Of a stretch of DNA of 64,000 nucleotides, positions 1 to 8,271 are shown piece by piece. The DNA lies in assembly GCF_014926585.1 (NCBI RefSeq), contig NZ_CP045422.1:868001-932000 (forward strand), given 5' to 3'. The position numbers and the translations under genes are program-made. The notes beneath the pieces are model-generated. The model had not been told where the DNA came from. It did not search any database and was given only the letters and a program-made list of their open reading frames with translations. The first letter of the stretch is position 1; the number at the start of each line of letters is the position of its first letter. Origin of the DNA: Devosia beringensis. GTDB lineage: Bacteria; Pseudomonadota; Alphaproteobacteria; Rhizobiales; Devosiaceae.

Positions 1-1199
1 TCATCGCGGCGCAGGAATGGCGCAAGATGTCCAAGGGCATCGAGCAGCGGGTCAAGGCGCTCAACGCCTTTCTCTATGACATCTATCACCGGCAAGACAT
101 CATCAAGGCCGGCAGGGTGCCGGAAAAGCTGATCCTGCAGAACGCCGCCTTCTGCCCGGAAATGATGGGGCTGGAGCCGGCGCGCGGCGTCTATGCCCAC
201 ATTATCGGCGTCGATATCGTGCGCACCGGGCCGGACGACTTCTTCGTGCTGGAAGACAATCTGCGCACCCCCTCGGGCGTCAGCTATATGCTGGAGGACC
301 GGGAAGCGATGATGATCCTGGCGCCGGACCTGTTCCAGCGCCAGAAGGTGGCGCCGGTGGAAAACTATCCGGAAAACCTGCGCCGGACGCTCGAAAGCGT
401 GGCGCCGGAGAATTCGGGTTCGTCGCCCAATATCGTGGTGCTGACGCCGGGCATCTACAATTCAGCCTATTTCGAGCACTCGTTCCTGGCCGACCAGATG
501 GGCGCGACGCTGTGCGAAGGGCCGGACCTCTTCGTCGATGGCGGCAAGGTCTATATGCGCACCACGACGGGCCCAGAACGGGTGCATGTGATCTATCGCC
601 GGATCGATGATGATTATCTCGATCCGCTGACCTTCCTGCCCGGCTCGATGCTGGGCGTGCCCGGCCTGTTCGACGCCTATCGCGCCGGCAATGTGACGCT
701 GGTCAATGCGCCCGGGACCGGCATTGCCGATGACAAGGCGGTCTATACCTATGTGCCGGAGATCATCGAATTCTATCTCGGCGAGAAGGCCATTTTGCAG
801 AATGTGCCGACCTATAACTGCACCGATGACGAGCAGCGCAACTGGGTGCTGGCCAATATCGGCGACCTGGTGGTCAAGGAAGTACACGGCTCGGGCGGCT
901 ATGGCATGATGGTGGGGCCGACCTCGACCAAGGCCATGCACAATGAATTCCGCAAGAAGATCGAGGCGCGGCCGGACAATTACATCGTGCAGCCGACGCT
1001 GGCGCTGAGCACCTGCCCCACCTATGTCAAATCGGGCATTGCGCCGCGCCATGTCGACCTGCGGCCCTATGTGCTGGTGGGCGACGAGGTGCGCATTACC
1101 CCAGGCGGGCTGACGCGCGTGGCGCTGGAAAAGGGTTCGCTGGTGGTCAATTCGAGCCAGGGCGGGGGCACCAAGGACACCTGGGTGCTGGAAGATTGA
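1..1199 (+). CDS. Circularly permuted ATP-grasp protein (5' end cut by window)
   Basis: The reading frame is open from the first bases of the window, so the true start lies upstream; about 399 residues are visible against a usual length near 470. The protein belongs to the DUF404/DUF407, circularly permuted ATP-grasp type 2 family. These are predicted amide-bond-forming ligases, but the substrate is unknown. Visible family features are the EWR..S.GIEQRV.ALNAFL.DIY opening, VVKEVHGSGGYGM (glycine-rich nucleotide-binding loop), VDLRPYVL and the C-terminal SSQGGGTKDTWVL. It is followed after 2 nt by an alpha-E gene and then a transglutaminase-like gene, the standard partners of this family. Family assignment is firm; function is inferred from the literature on ATP-grasp amidoligases. 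Confidence 0.9.
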   Translation, partial: IAAQEWRKMSKGIEQRVKALNAFLYDIYHRQDIIKAGRVPEKLILQNAAFCPEMMGLEPARGVYAHIIGVDIVRTGPDDFFVLEDNLRTPSGVSYMLEDREAMMILAPDLFQRQKVAPVENYPENLRRTLESVAPENSGSSPNIVVLTPGIYNSAYFEHSFLADQMGATLCEGPDLFVDGGKVYMRTTTGPERVHVIYRRIDDDYLDPLTFLPGSMLGVPGLFDAYRAGNVTLVNAPGTGIADDKAVYTYVPEIIEFYLGEKAILQNVPTYNCTDDEQRNWVLANIGDLVVKEVHGSGGYGMMVGPTSTKAMHNEFRKKIEARPDNYIVQPTLALSTCPTYVKSGIAPRHVDLRPYVLVGDEVRITPGGLTRVALEKGSLVVNSSQGGGTKDTWVLED

Positions 1200-1201
1200 C
1201 C

Positions 1202-2146
1202 ATGCTGGGACGGACTGCACAAAACCTGTACTGGCTCAGCCGCTATGTCGAGCGGGCCGAAAACATGGCCCGCCTGCTCGAGGTCGGCTATCGCATGAGC
1301 CTGACATCGCGCCGTGAAGGCGGGGTATCGGAACACCTGGTCTCGATGATGCAGGCGGCCGAGGTCGACGAGGAATTCGGCAAGAAGGACCGCGTCGCCG
1401 ATGTCGACACGGTGGCCCATTTCATGATGTTCGACCGGGACAATCCGAGCTCGGTGTATAATTGCCTGAGCTTTGCGCGCAGCAATGCGCGCTCGGTGCG
1501 CACCGCCATCACCACCGACATGTGGGAGGCGATCAATTCGGCTTGGCTCGAATTTTCCCAGATCAAGCCGCGCGATGTGCGCGGGGCCAAGCTGCTGGGC
1601 CTGCTCGAATGGGTCAAGGATATCGGGCATCAGTTCCGCGGCGCGCTGCTGGGCACGATCCTGCGCGATGACGGCTTTGCCTTCCTGCAGGCGGGCAATT
1701 TCATAGAGCGGGCCGACAATACGGCGCGCATTCTCGACATGAAATATTACGTGCTGCTGCCGCGCGCCAAGATGGTGGGCGGGGATCTCGACATCCAGCA
1801 ATGGACGCTGATCCTGCGGGCGGCCTCGGCGCATCGCAGCTATCGGCATGTCTATCACGACCGCTACAAGGCGACCAATATTGCCGACTTCCTGATCCTG
1901 CGGCCGGAAATGCCGCGCTCGCTGATCTTCTGCGCGCGATATCTGGAAGACAATGTGGTGACGCTGAGCAAGCTCTATGGGCAGCAGCAGAGCTGCAATG
2001 AAGCGGCCAGCCAGCTGCGCGCCATGGTGGAAAACACCAATATGGAAGCCATCTTCGCCTTCGGCCTGCATGAATTCCTGACCGAATTCATGGCGCGGGC
2101 CGATCACGTGTCGAACACCCTGTCGGAGAGTTACAACTTTTATTGA
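1202..2146 (+). CDS. Alpha-E domain protein (DUF403)
   Basis: A 314-residue, mostly alpha-helical protein of the alpha-E (DUF403) family, which always accompanies circularly permuted ATP-grasp proteins and is thought to work with them in making or attaching a peptide-like product. The start MLGRTAQNLYWLSRYVERAENMARLLE is the family signature; the second half has the expected DN.ARILDMKYYVLLP and ADHVSNTLSESYNFY segments. The ATG at 1202 lies just after the upstream stop at 1199; an in-frame TTG at 1196 is possible but unlikely. The stop codon overlaps the start of the transglutaminase gene, pointing to translational coupling. Confidence 0.9.
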   Translation: MLGRTAQNLYWLSRYVERAENMARLLEVGYRMSLTSRREGGVSEHLVSMMQAAEVDEEFGKKDRVADVDTVAHFMMFDRDNPSSVYNCLSFARSNARSVRTAITTDMWEAINSAWLEFSQIKPRDVRGAKLLGLLEWVKDIGHQFRGALLGTILRDDGFAFLQAGNFIERADNTARILDMKYYVLLPRAKMVGGDLDIQQWTLILRAASAHRSYRHVYHDRYKATNIADFLILRPEMPRSLIFCARYLEDNVVTLSKLYGQQQSCNEAASQLRAMVENTNMEAIFAFGLHEFLTEFMARADHVSNTLSESYNFY

Positions 2147-2976
2147 TGCGTATCACCATAGACCACCAGATGAGCATTACCCCGCCAGCCGGCACGGCCC
2201 ATGCCGTGCTGCACCTGCTGCTGACGCCCACCAATGGCCCAACGCAGCAGATTGAGGACTGGACGGTCGAGATGGCTGGCATCGAGAGCGCGGCGGTGTT
2301 TGCCGATGCCTATGGCAACACAGTGCATCTGGTGAACCAGAGCCGCCCGGAAGGCACACTGGTGGTGCGCGTCAGCGGGACGGTGGTGACGACGGACCGG
2401 GCCGGCGTGCTGGGACGGCCGGGGGGCGAGCCGGTGCCGGCGCTCTACAAGCGGACGACGCCGCTGACCAAGGCCTCGGTGACGCTTTATGGCAAGTTTC
2501 GCGGCAGCAAGGACAGCCGCATCGACGTGCTGCATGCTCTGATGGCGCGGGTGGGCGAGACGCTGGGCGTGGACAGCGAGGCGAGCCAGAGCCAGATGTC
2601 GGCTGATGGCGGGCGGAGCCAGAGCCAGTCGAGCGGGGCGTCTCCCGCCGAGACCGCACCGCCGACGGCCAGTGCGCTGGTGCATCTGTTCATCGGCGGG
2701 GCACGGGCGCTCGACATTCCGGCGCGCTATGTGACAGGCTATGTGGCCGCCGAGCCGGATGGCGACGATGACCTGGTGGGCTTTCACGCCTGGGCCGAGG
2801 CCTATGATGAGGCGCTGGGCTGGATCGGCTTTGACCCGCTGCTGCAGATCTGCCCCAGCGACCGGCATGTGCGGCTGGCCGTGGGGCTGGACGAGAGCTC
2901 GACCGTGCCGATCCGCGTCGTGCCGGCCGGCGACGGGGTGACGACAATCGCGGTATCGGTCGAGACCGTCGGCTGA
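2146..2976 (+). CDS. Transglutaminase-like protein without catalytic cysteine
   Basis: A 276-residue protein of the bacterial transglutaminase-like family that sits third in ATP-grasp/alpha-E operons; the start ATG overlaps the upstream stop. The N-terminal beta region is present, and the C-terminal part has LFIGGARALDIPARYVTGY, FHAWAEAYDEALGWIGFDP and DRHVRLAVG. The catalytic His (H214) and Asp (D230) positions are kept. The usual GVCQD-H stretch is replaced by PTASALVH, so the nucleophile position is alanine (A175). The preceding segment (about residues 145-172) is low-complexity and Ser/Gln-rich (SQSQ repeats) instead of the normal helix. It is probably a catalytically dead homologue with a structural or binding role; the alignment is by eye. 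Confidence 0.8.
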   Translation: MRITIDHQMSITPPAGTAHAVLHLLLTPTNGPTQQIEDWTVEMAGIESAAVFADAYGNTVHLVNQSRPEGTLVVRVSGTVVTTDRAGVLGRPGGEPVPALYKRTTPLTKASVTLYGKFRGSKDSRIDVLHALMARVGETLGVDSEASQSQMSADGGRSQSQSSGASPAETAPPTASALVHLFIGGARALDIPARYVTGYVAAEPDGDDDLVGFHAWAEAYDEALGWIGFDPLLQICPSDRHVRLAVGLDESSTVPIRVVPAGDGVTTIAVSVETVG

Positions 2977-3000
2977 ACGGGCGCAAACCCCTCAGCGGCA

Positions 3001-3600
3001 TCAGAAGCGGTGGCGGATGCCGATGACCTGGGCGTTGGCGCCGTCGCCCATGCCACCCAGAGTGCCCCAGGCGCCGGAGCGGTGATGCAGCCGGACGAAG
3101 ATTTCGGTATCGGGATTGTCGAGGCTGGCAAAGCTGATTTCGGGGGCGAGGAAGAACAGCACCGAGGGATCGCCCTGGCGCTGCTGGGCGCGTTCGGCCT
3201 CCTTGCCGATCGGGTTGGTAATGGCGCTCAGCCCGAAGGTGAAGGAGGGGGAGACGCGCAGGTTTTCGCCGAGATGGAAACCGTCATAGCGCGCCACCGC
3301 GCCGGCCCAGATCTCGCCACTGACATCGGTGCCACCGCGAAAGGCGACGCCCACCTCCGCACCCAGATGCCAATCGGGCAGCGGCTCGGCAAAGAAGTTC
3401 TGGTAGCCGGCGCCGAGCACGAAATTGTCTTCATAGCTGGCCGAGAGCGGCATGAAGGAGCGGTCGAAATAGGCGTCGGTATAGCGGCCGGCAAAGAGGA
3501 AGATCGCCTCATCGGGGGCCGGCTCCTGGGCGGAGGCCGGGACCGACGGCAGGCTGAAAACGGCCAGCAACGCACAAAAAGCAATGAGACCAGAGCGCAA
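3001..3600 (-). CDS. Outer-membrane beta-barrel protein, PagL/acyloxyacyl hydrolase-like
   Basis: A 199-residue protein with a clear signal peptide (GLIAFCALLAVFSLPSVPASAQ) followed by alternating hydrophobic strands and a terminal aromatic residue (IGIRHRF), typical of an outer-membrane barrel. The C-terminal HHRSGAWGTLGGMGDGANAQVIGIRHRF region resembles lipid A 3-O-deacylase (PagL) proteins, where a His-Ser pair near the C-terminus is catalytic; H and S occur here as HHRS. Enzyme activity is therefore possible but unproven. The start is TTG at 3600; an in-frame TGA lies three codons further upstream, so no earlier start is possible. It is convergent with the transglutaminase gene. Confidence 0.65.
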   Translation of the reverse strand: MRSGLIAFCALLAVFSLPSVPASAQEPAPDEAIFLFAGRYTDAYFDRSFMPLSASYEDNFVLGAGYQNFFAEPLPDWHLGAEVGVAFRGGTDVSGEIWAGAVARYDGFHLGENLRVSPSFTFGLSAITNPIGKEAERAQQRQGDPSVLFFLAPEISFASLDNPDTEIFVRLHHRSGAWGTLGGMGDGANAQVIGIRHRF

Positions 3601-3609
3601 AGCAGATCA

Positions 3610-3628
3610 CCACTATCAATAATAGTGG
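3610..3628. promoter_or_regulatory. 7-bp inverted repeat just upstream of the barrel gene
   Basis: CCACTAT and ATAGTGG are separated by CAATA. The repeat ends 10 bp before the TTG start at 3600, so it could be an operator or a hairpin near the ribosome-binding region. The symmetry is seen directly; function is inferred. Confidence 0.4.
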
Positions 3629-3687
3629 CGGCTCAATGATTTGCGTGGCGCCGGGTTCCGCCGGGGGCGAAAATGTGATCGGCGCGG

Positions 3688-4623
3688 CTAGAGCGTGAGG
3701 ATGTAAAGCCAGGCCGAAATGGTCAGCGCCGAGGCGACTGTGGCGATGAGGATGGTATTGGCGGCGACGCTGGTGCCGCGGTTGTAGTAGGTGGCAAAGA
3801 CATAGACATTGACGCCGGCCGGCATGGCGGCGAGCAGGATGCCATAGCGCGCGATCTCCATGGGGACATGGAGCACCCAGATCATCAGCACATAGGCGAT
3901 GGCGGGATGGACGATGAGCTTGATCAGCGCGGCGATCAAAGCCTGCTGCCAGTTGTCGGAGAGCTTGAACTCGTTGAGCGCGCCGCCAATGCCGAACAGG
4001 GCCGCCGGGACGACAGCCTGGCTCATCATGCGCAGGAAGGCATCGGCCGGCTCGATCAGCTGCAGGCCGGCAAAATAGCCGATCATGCCGGCGGCAATGC
4101 CCCAGATCAGCGGATTGGAGGCGACGCGCTTGCCGGCCGTCAGGAGGGTGCGGCCGAGCGAGGCGCCGTCGCGCCGCATCAGTTCCATGGTGACCATGCC
4201 GGTGGTGAGCAGGATGGCGCCATGGAGGCCAATGATGGAAAGCACCACGGGCAGGGCATCAACGCCATAGGCGCGCTGCATGATGGGCAGGCCGACCAGC
4301 ACGGTATTGGTGAAGGTGCCGGAAAAGCCGACCGAGACGGCGATGCCGGGCGTGTTGCCGAAGAAGCGCAGGGCAATGACGATGCCCAGCACGAAGCAGA
4401 GCACGGCGCCGATATAGAAGGGGCCGATGATGGCGAGGTTGAAGGCGGAGGCGAAGTCGCTGGTGACCAGGGAATGGAAAAGCAGGCAGGGCGTCGCAAA
4501 ATTGTTCACGAAAGCGATCAGGCTCTTGATGCCTTCAGCGGGGAACAGCTTGAAGCGCACGGCGCCAAAGCCAAAGGCCATCAGCGCGAAAATGGGCAGA
4601 ATGACACTGATGATGGAGAGCAT
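3688..4623 (-). CDS. AEC-family (auxin efflux carrier-type) transporter
   Basis: A 311-residue integral membrane protein with about ten hydrophobic segments in the two-half layout of the AEC/membrane transport family. Typical features are LPIFALMAFGFGAVRFKLFP at the N-terminus, FVNNFATPCLLFHSL (conserved N.A.P), and MPAGVNVYVFATYYNRGTSVAANTILIAT near the C-terminus. Bacterial members export or exchange small organic acids such as malate, but the substrate cannot be read from sequence. It is transcribed divergently from glpD across a 173-bp shared promoter region. Confidence 0.85.
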   Translation of the reverse strand: MLSIISVILPIFALMAFGFGAVRFKLFPAEGIKSLIAFVNNFATPCLLFHSLVTSDFASAFNLAIIGPFYIGAVLCFVLGIVIALRFFGNTPGIAVSVGFSGTFTNTVLVGLPIMQRAYGVDALPVVLSIIGLHGAILLTTGMVTMELMRRDGASLGRTLLTAGKRVASNPLIWGIAAGMIGYFAGLQLIEPADAFLRMMSQAVVPAALFGIGGALNEFKLSDNWQQALIAALIKLIVHPAIAYVLMIWVLHVPMEIARYGILLAAMPAGVNVYVFATYYNRGTSVAANTILIATVASALTISAWLYILTL

Positions 4624-4731
4624 GGCCGAAGGGTTCCGGGGCCGGAAGACACCCTGCCCTACGCCGCGCCTGGGGCGGGGTCAATGCCGATCTGGTATGG
4701 TAGATTGGGCTCGCCGATGCCGCCGATAATC

Positions 4732-4747
4732 GAAACAGAATTGTTTC
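4732..4747. promoter_or_regulatory. GAAACA-4-TGTTTC palindrome upstream of glpD
   Basis: A 6-bp inverted repeat with a 4-bp spacer, 50 bp before glpD. It is followed at 4752-4780 by A/T-rich half-sites including AAAACG and AAACGAAAC, like those bound by DeoR-family regulators such as GlpR. The symmetry is seen directly; regulator identity is inferred, and no glpR gene lies in the window. Confidence 0.4.
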
Positions 4748-4796
4748 ATTCCGAAATCAAAACGCGTACAAACGAAACCAACATAGGGTGAAGTCC

Positions 4797-6296
4797 ATGA
4801 GCGTGAGCGGTAGCGTCGACATTTTCGTCATTGGTGGCGGCATCAACGGCACCAGCGTGGCCCGCGACGCGGTGGGCCGCGGTTATTCGGTGGCGCTGGC
4901 GGAGATGAACGACCTGGCCTCGGGCACCTCCTCGGCCGCCACCAAGCTGGTGCATGGCGGGCTGCGCTATCTCGAACATTACGAATTCCGCCTGGTGCAT
5001 GAGGCGCTGGCCGAGCGCGAAGTGCTGTGGGCGGCGGCGCCGCATATCATCTGGCCGCTGCGCTTCGTGCTGCCGCATCACAAAGGGCTGCGCCCGGCGG
5101 TGATCCTGCGCGCCGGGCTGGCCATGTATGACTATATGGGCGGGCGACGGCTGCTGCCGCCGACCAAGACGCTGGACCTGCGCAAGGACGTGACCGGCAA
5201 GCCGCTCAAGCCCGGCTACAAGCTCGGCTTTGAATACTCCGACTGCTGGGTCGACGATGCGCGCTTTGTGGTGCTCAATGCCCGCGACGCGGCCGACAAG
5301 GGCGCGGCGGTGCATGTGCGCACCAAGGTGACGAGCCTGCGCCGCGACGCGGGCGAATGGATTGTCGAACTGGATGGCGAGGCCGGGCGGCAGACAATAC
5401 GGGCAAAGCTGGTGGTCAATGCGGCCGGGCCCTGGGTGGACCAGGTGATCACCGGGGCGATGGGCAAGAATGGCGCGCATAATGTGCGGCTGGTCAAGGG
5501 CAGCCACCTGGTGGTGCACAAGCTCTATGAGCATGACCGCTGCTATATCTTCCAGAATGGCGACGGGCGGATCATCTTCGCCATTCCCTATGAGAATGAC
5601 TATACGCTGATCGGCACCACCGACGAGGACTATGAGGGCGACCCCAAGGACGTCAAGATTTCCGAGGCGGAGACGGATTATCTCCTGAGCGCAGCGAGCG
5701 AATATTTCGCCAAGCCGCTGACGCGGACCGATGTGCACTGGAGCTATTCCGGCGTGCGGCCGCTGTTCGACGATGGCGCCAGCGCCGCACAGGAAGCCAC
5801 GCGCGACTATGTGCTCAAGGTGGATGGCGACGCGGCCACGGGCGCGGCGATCAATGTGTTTGGCGGCAAGCTGACAACGTCGCGGCGGCTGGCCGAGTCG
5901 GTGCTGGAAAAGATCGAGGATGTGCTGGGCAAGAAGGGCGCGCCCTGGACCAAGAAGAGCACCCTGCCCGGCGGCGATTTCGAGCCGCTGGCGTTTGACG
6001 CGGAAGTGCGGCGGCTGGGCAAGGATTATGGCTGGCTGCCCAAGGCGCTGGCGCATCGGCTGACCCGGCTCTATGGCACCAAGGCGCGGGTACTGCTGGG
6101 CGCGCGGCAAGATATCGAGAGCCTGGGTGTGCATTTCGGGGCGGACCTCTATGCGGCCGAGGTGGACTATCTGGTGGACCATGAATGGGCGCGCACGGCA
6201 GAAGACGTGCTGTGGCGGCGCACCAAGCTGGGCCTCAAGGTGGGTGCCGAGGATGCGGCCCGGCTGGAAGATTATCTGGCGCGCAAGGCGCACTAG
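4797..6296 (+). CDS. glpD: Glycerol-3-phosphate dehydrogenase, FAD-dependent
   Basis: A 499-residue FAD enzyme that oxidises sn-glycerol 3-phosphate to dihydroxyacetone phosphate at the inner membrane, passing electrons to quinone. The N-terminal dinucleotide fold is plain (DIFVIGGGINGTSVARDAVGRG), followed by SGTSSAATKLVHGGLRYLEHYEF and, later, LIGTTDEDYEGDP and GGKLTTSRRLAE, all characteristic of GlpD. Length matches the family. The ATG at 4797 is preceded by AGGGTG with good spacing; an in-frame GTG at 4788 is an alternative. glpK follows 147 bp later, so both steps of glycerol dissimilation are encoded together; no glycerol uptake gene is adjacent. Confidence 0.95.
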   Translation: MSVSGSVDIFVIGGGINGTSVARDAVGRGYSVALAEMNDLASGTSSAATKLVHGGLRYLEHYEFRLVHEALAEREVLWAAAPHIIWPLRFVLPHHKGLRPAVILRAGLAMYDYMGGRRLLPPTKTLDLRKDVTGKPLKPGYKLGFEYSDCWVDDARFVVLNARDAADKGAAVHVRTKVTSLRRDAGEWIVELDGEAGRQTIRAKLVVNAAGPWVDQVITGAMGKNGAHNVRLVKGSHLVVHKLYEHDRCYIFQNGDGRIIFAIPYENDYTLIGTTDEDYEGDPKDVKISEAETDYLLSAASEYFAKPLTRTDVHWSYSGVRPLFDDGASAAQEATRDYVLKVDGDAATGAAINVFGGKLTTSRRLAESVLEKIEDVLGKKGAPWTKKSTLPGGDFEPLAFDAEVRRLGKDYGWLPKALAHRLTRLYGTKARVLLGARQDIESLGVHFGADLYAAEVDYLVDHEWARTAEDVLWRRTKLGLKVGAEDAARLEDYLARKAH

Positions 6297-6381
6297 CCAC
6301 GTGCTATTCCCTTGCCGTGATGGGCAGGGTTAGGGTGGGCTGAGGCCGGAACGCCGCGGCGCGGCCTACCCCCACCCTTGA

Positions 6382-6404
6382 TCCCTCCCCACAAGGGGGA
6401 GGGA
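6382..6404. repeat. Short GC-rich palindromic repeat, glpD-glpK gap
   Basis: TCCCTCCCC and GGGGAGGGA form a 9-bp inverted repeat around a 5-nt loop, preceded by CCCCCACCCTTGA. Close relatives occur at 18047-18071 and, split by the insertion sequence, at 14112-14131 plus 15347-15367. It is a dispersed intergenic palindrome, and would form a stable hairpin in the glpK leader. Confidence 0.7.
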
Positions 6405-6443
6405 GACGACAGAACCGAGAATTCGGCAGGCGAGGAGACATTG

Positions 6444-7934
6444 ATGAGCGGTTATATTCTGGCCATCGACCAGGGCACGACATCGAGCCGGGCGATCGTG
6501 TTCGCCGGGGACCGCAGCATTGCCGGGGTGGGGCAGAAGGAATTCACCCAGATCTTCCCTAGGGATGGCTGGGTCGAGCATGATCCGGAAGAAATCTGGG
6601 AAAGCGTGCTCTGGGCGATCAAGACGGCGCTGAAAGAGGCCGGGATCACGGCCAGTGACGTGGCGGCCATCGGCATTACCAACCAGCGCGAAACCACGCT
6701 GATCTGGGACCGCCAGACCGGCAAGCCGATCCACAATGCCATTGTGTGGCAGGACCGGCGCACGGCGGCGCACTGCGCCTGGCTCAAGAGCGAGGGGCAT
6801 GAGGCGCTGGTCACCGAGAAGACCGGCTTGCTGCTCGACCCCTATTTTTCCGGTACCAAGATCGAATGGCTGCTGAAAAATGTCGCGGGCGCGCGGGAGC
6901 GGGCCGAGGCGGGCGAGCTGGCCTTCGGCACGGTGGACAGTTTTCTGATCTGGCGGCTGACCGGGGGCAAAAGCCACGTGACCGACGCCACCAATGCGGG
7001 CCGCACGCTGCTGTTCGATATTGCGGCCAATGACTGGGACGACGAGCTGCTGGCGCTGTTCACAGTGCCCAAGGCGCTGCTGCCCGAGGTGCTCGACTGC
7101 TCCGATGATTTTGGTGTGACCGATGCCGCGCTGCTGGGCGCCGCCATCCCGATCCTGGGCGTGGCGGGGGACCAGCATGCGGCAACGATCGGCCAGGCCT
7201 GTTTCTCCCCGGGCATGTTGAAATCGACCTATGGCACGGGCTGCTTTGCGCTGCTCAATACCGGGCAGGACATGGTGCGCAGCCAGAACCGGCTGCTGAC
7301 CACCATTGCCTATCGGCTGGACGGGCAGACGACCTATGCGCTGGAAGGCTCGATCTTCATTGCCGGCGCGGCGGTGCAGTGGATCCGCGACGGGCTCAAA
7401 CTGGTCAAGCATGCCAGCGAGACGGGGCCCCTGGCGCGCACGGCCGACCCCAGCCAGAATGTCTATATGGTGCCGGCCTTTGTGGGCCTGGGCGCGCCAT
7501 GGTGGGATGCCGATGCGCGCGGGGCGATCTATGGGCTGACGCGCAATTCGGGCCCGGCGGAAATCGCCAAGGCGGCGCTGGAAGCTGTGTGCTACCAGAC
7601 GCGCGACCTGCTCGAGGCCATGCGCAAGGACTGGGGCGAGAGCGGACAGACGGTGCTGCGGGTGGATGGCGGCATGGTCGCCTCGGACTGGACCATGCAG
7701 TTTCTGGCCGATGTGCTGGACGCGCCGGTAGACCGGCCCAAGACGCTCGAAACGACCGCGCTTGGCGCGGCCTGGCTGGCCGGGTCACGGGCCGGGGTGT
7801 GGCCGGGCATGGACGAATTTGCCCAGAGCTGGGCGCTGGACAAGCAGTTTACCCCGAGCATGGACGCCAAGACGCGCGACGCCAAGGTGGCGGGGTGGAA
7901 TGACGCGGTGAGAAGGACGCTGACGACGGGTTAG
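6444..7934 (+). CDS. glpK: Glycerol kinase
   Basis: A 496-residue FGGY-family kinase that phosphorylates glycerol with ATP to give glycerol 3-phosphate, the substrate of GlpD upstream. The start [20 protein letters not shown] carries the phosphate-binding motif. [56 protein letters not shown], and [19 protein letters not shown] are diagnostic, and length matches. The ATG at 6444 is chosen because AGGCGAGGAGA lies 8-16 nt upstream. The gene is co-directional with glpD and probably co-regulated. Confidence 0.96.
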   Translation: MSGYILAIDQGTTSSRAIVFAGDRSIAGVGQKEFTQIFPRDGWVEHDPEEIWESVLWAIKTALKEAGITASDVAAIGITNQRETTLIWDRQTGKPIHNAIVWQDRRTAAHCAWLKSEGHEALVTEKTGLLLDPYFSGTKIEWLLKNVAGARERAEAGELAFGTVDSFLIWRLTGGKSHVTDATNAGRTLLFDIAANDWDDELLALFTVPKALLPEVLDCSDDFGVTDAALLGAAIPILGVAGDQHAATIGQACFSPGMLKSTYGTGCFALLNTGQDMVRSQNRLLTTIAYRLDGQTTYALEGSIFIAGAAVQWIRDGLKLVKHASETGPLARTADPSQNVYMVPAFVGLGAPWWDADARGAIYGLTRNSGPAEIAKAALEAVCYQTRDLLEAMRKDWGESGQTVLRVDGGMVASDWTMQFLADVLDAPVDRPKTLETTALGAAWLAGSRAGVWPGMDEFAQSWALDKQFTPSMDAKTRDAKVAGWNDAVRRTLTTG

Positions 7935-8271
7935 CGTTGGGGGGGCGTGGCGGAGATGGGGTGGATAGCAGGCTGACCGCCTTTGGGTCCGCGGGTCAAA
8001 GAGCAGCCGCCCGCTGAACTTTGGTGATATCCGGATTTGGGTTTGCTGTTAGGGACCGTAAAAGCCCCCTGCGGCTTAAGCTCAGAACGATAACTGCCTC
8101 CCATCAAACAATTTTTTGACCCAGTCAAATGGAATGGAGACACGCCTCCAAGGCGATACTTTACGAAACTTTAATACCGGCGAGGTATTAAATACTGAGC
8201 CTCAGTGATCGGCAAATGCGGCGCGCACCAAATCTAGTGATTTCCGCCGATAATCTGACGCGGGAGGTAGA
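7935..8271. other. Intergenic region, glpK to chemoreceptor
   Basis: 337 bp without a convincing gene. It is less GC-rich than its left flank, holds the inverted repeat at 8170-8192, and has a CGGAGATGGGGTGGATAGCA segment (7951-7970) that resembles sequence at 10761-10780 in the next large gap. Confidence 0.5.
8170..8192. promoter_or_regulatory. Perfect 9-bp inverted repeat upstream of the chemoreceptor gene
   Basis: TTTAATACC and GGTATTAAA flank GGCGA. The site lies 80 bp before the start codon at 8272 in A/T-rich sequence, a fair position for a dimeric repressor or activator. No T-run follows, so it is not a typical terminator. Confidence 0.5.

Noticed and set aside
4746-6293. 515-codon minus-strand frame opposite glpD
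   Set aside because: It is an antisense shadow of a firmly identified gene; long antisense frames are expected at this GC content, and its translation has no domain or membrane pattern.
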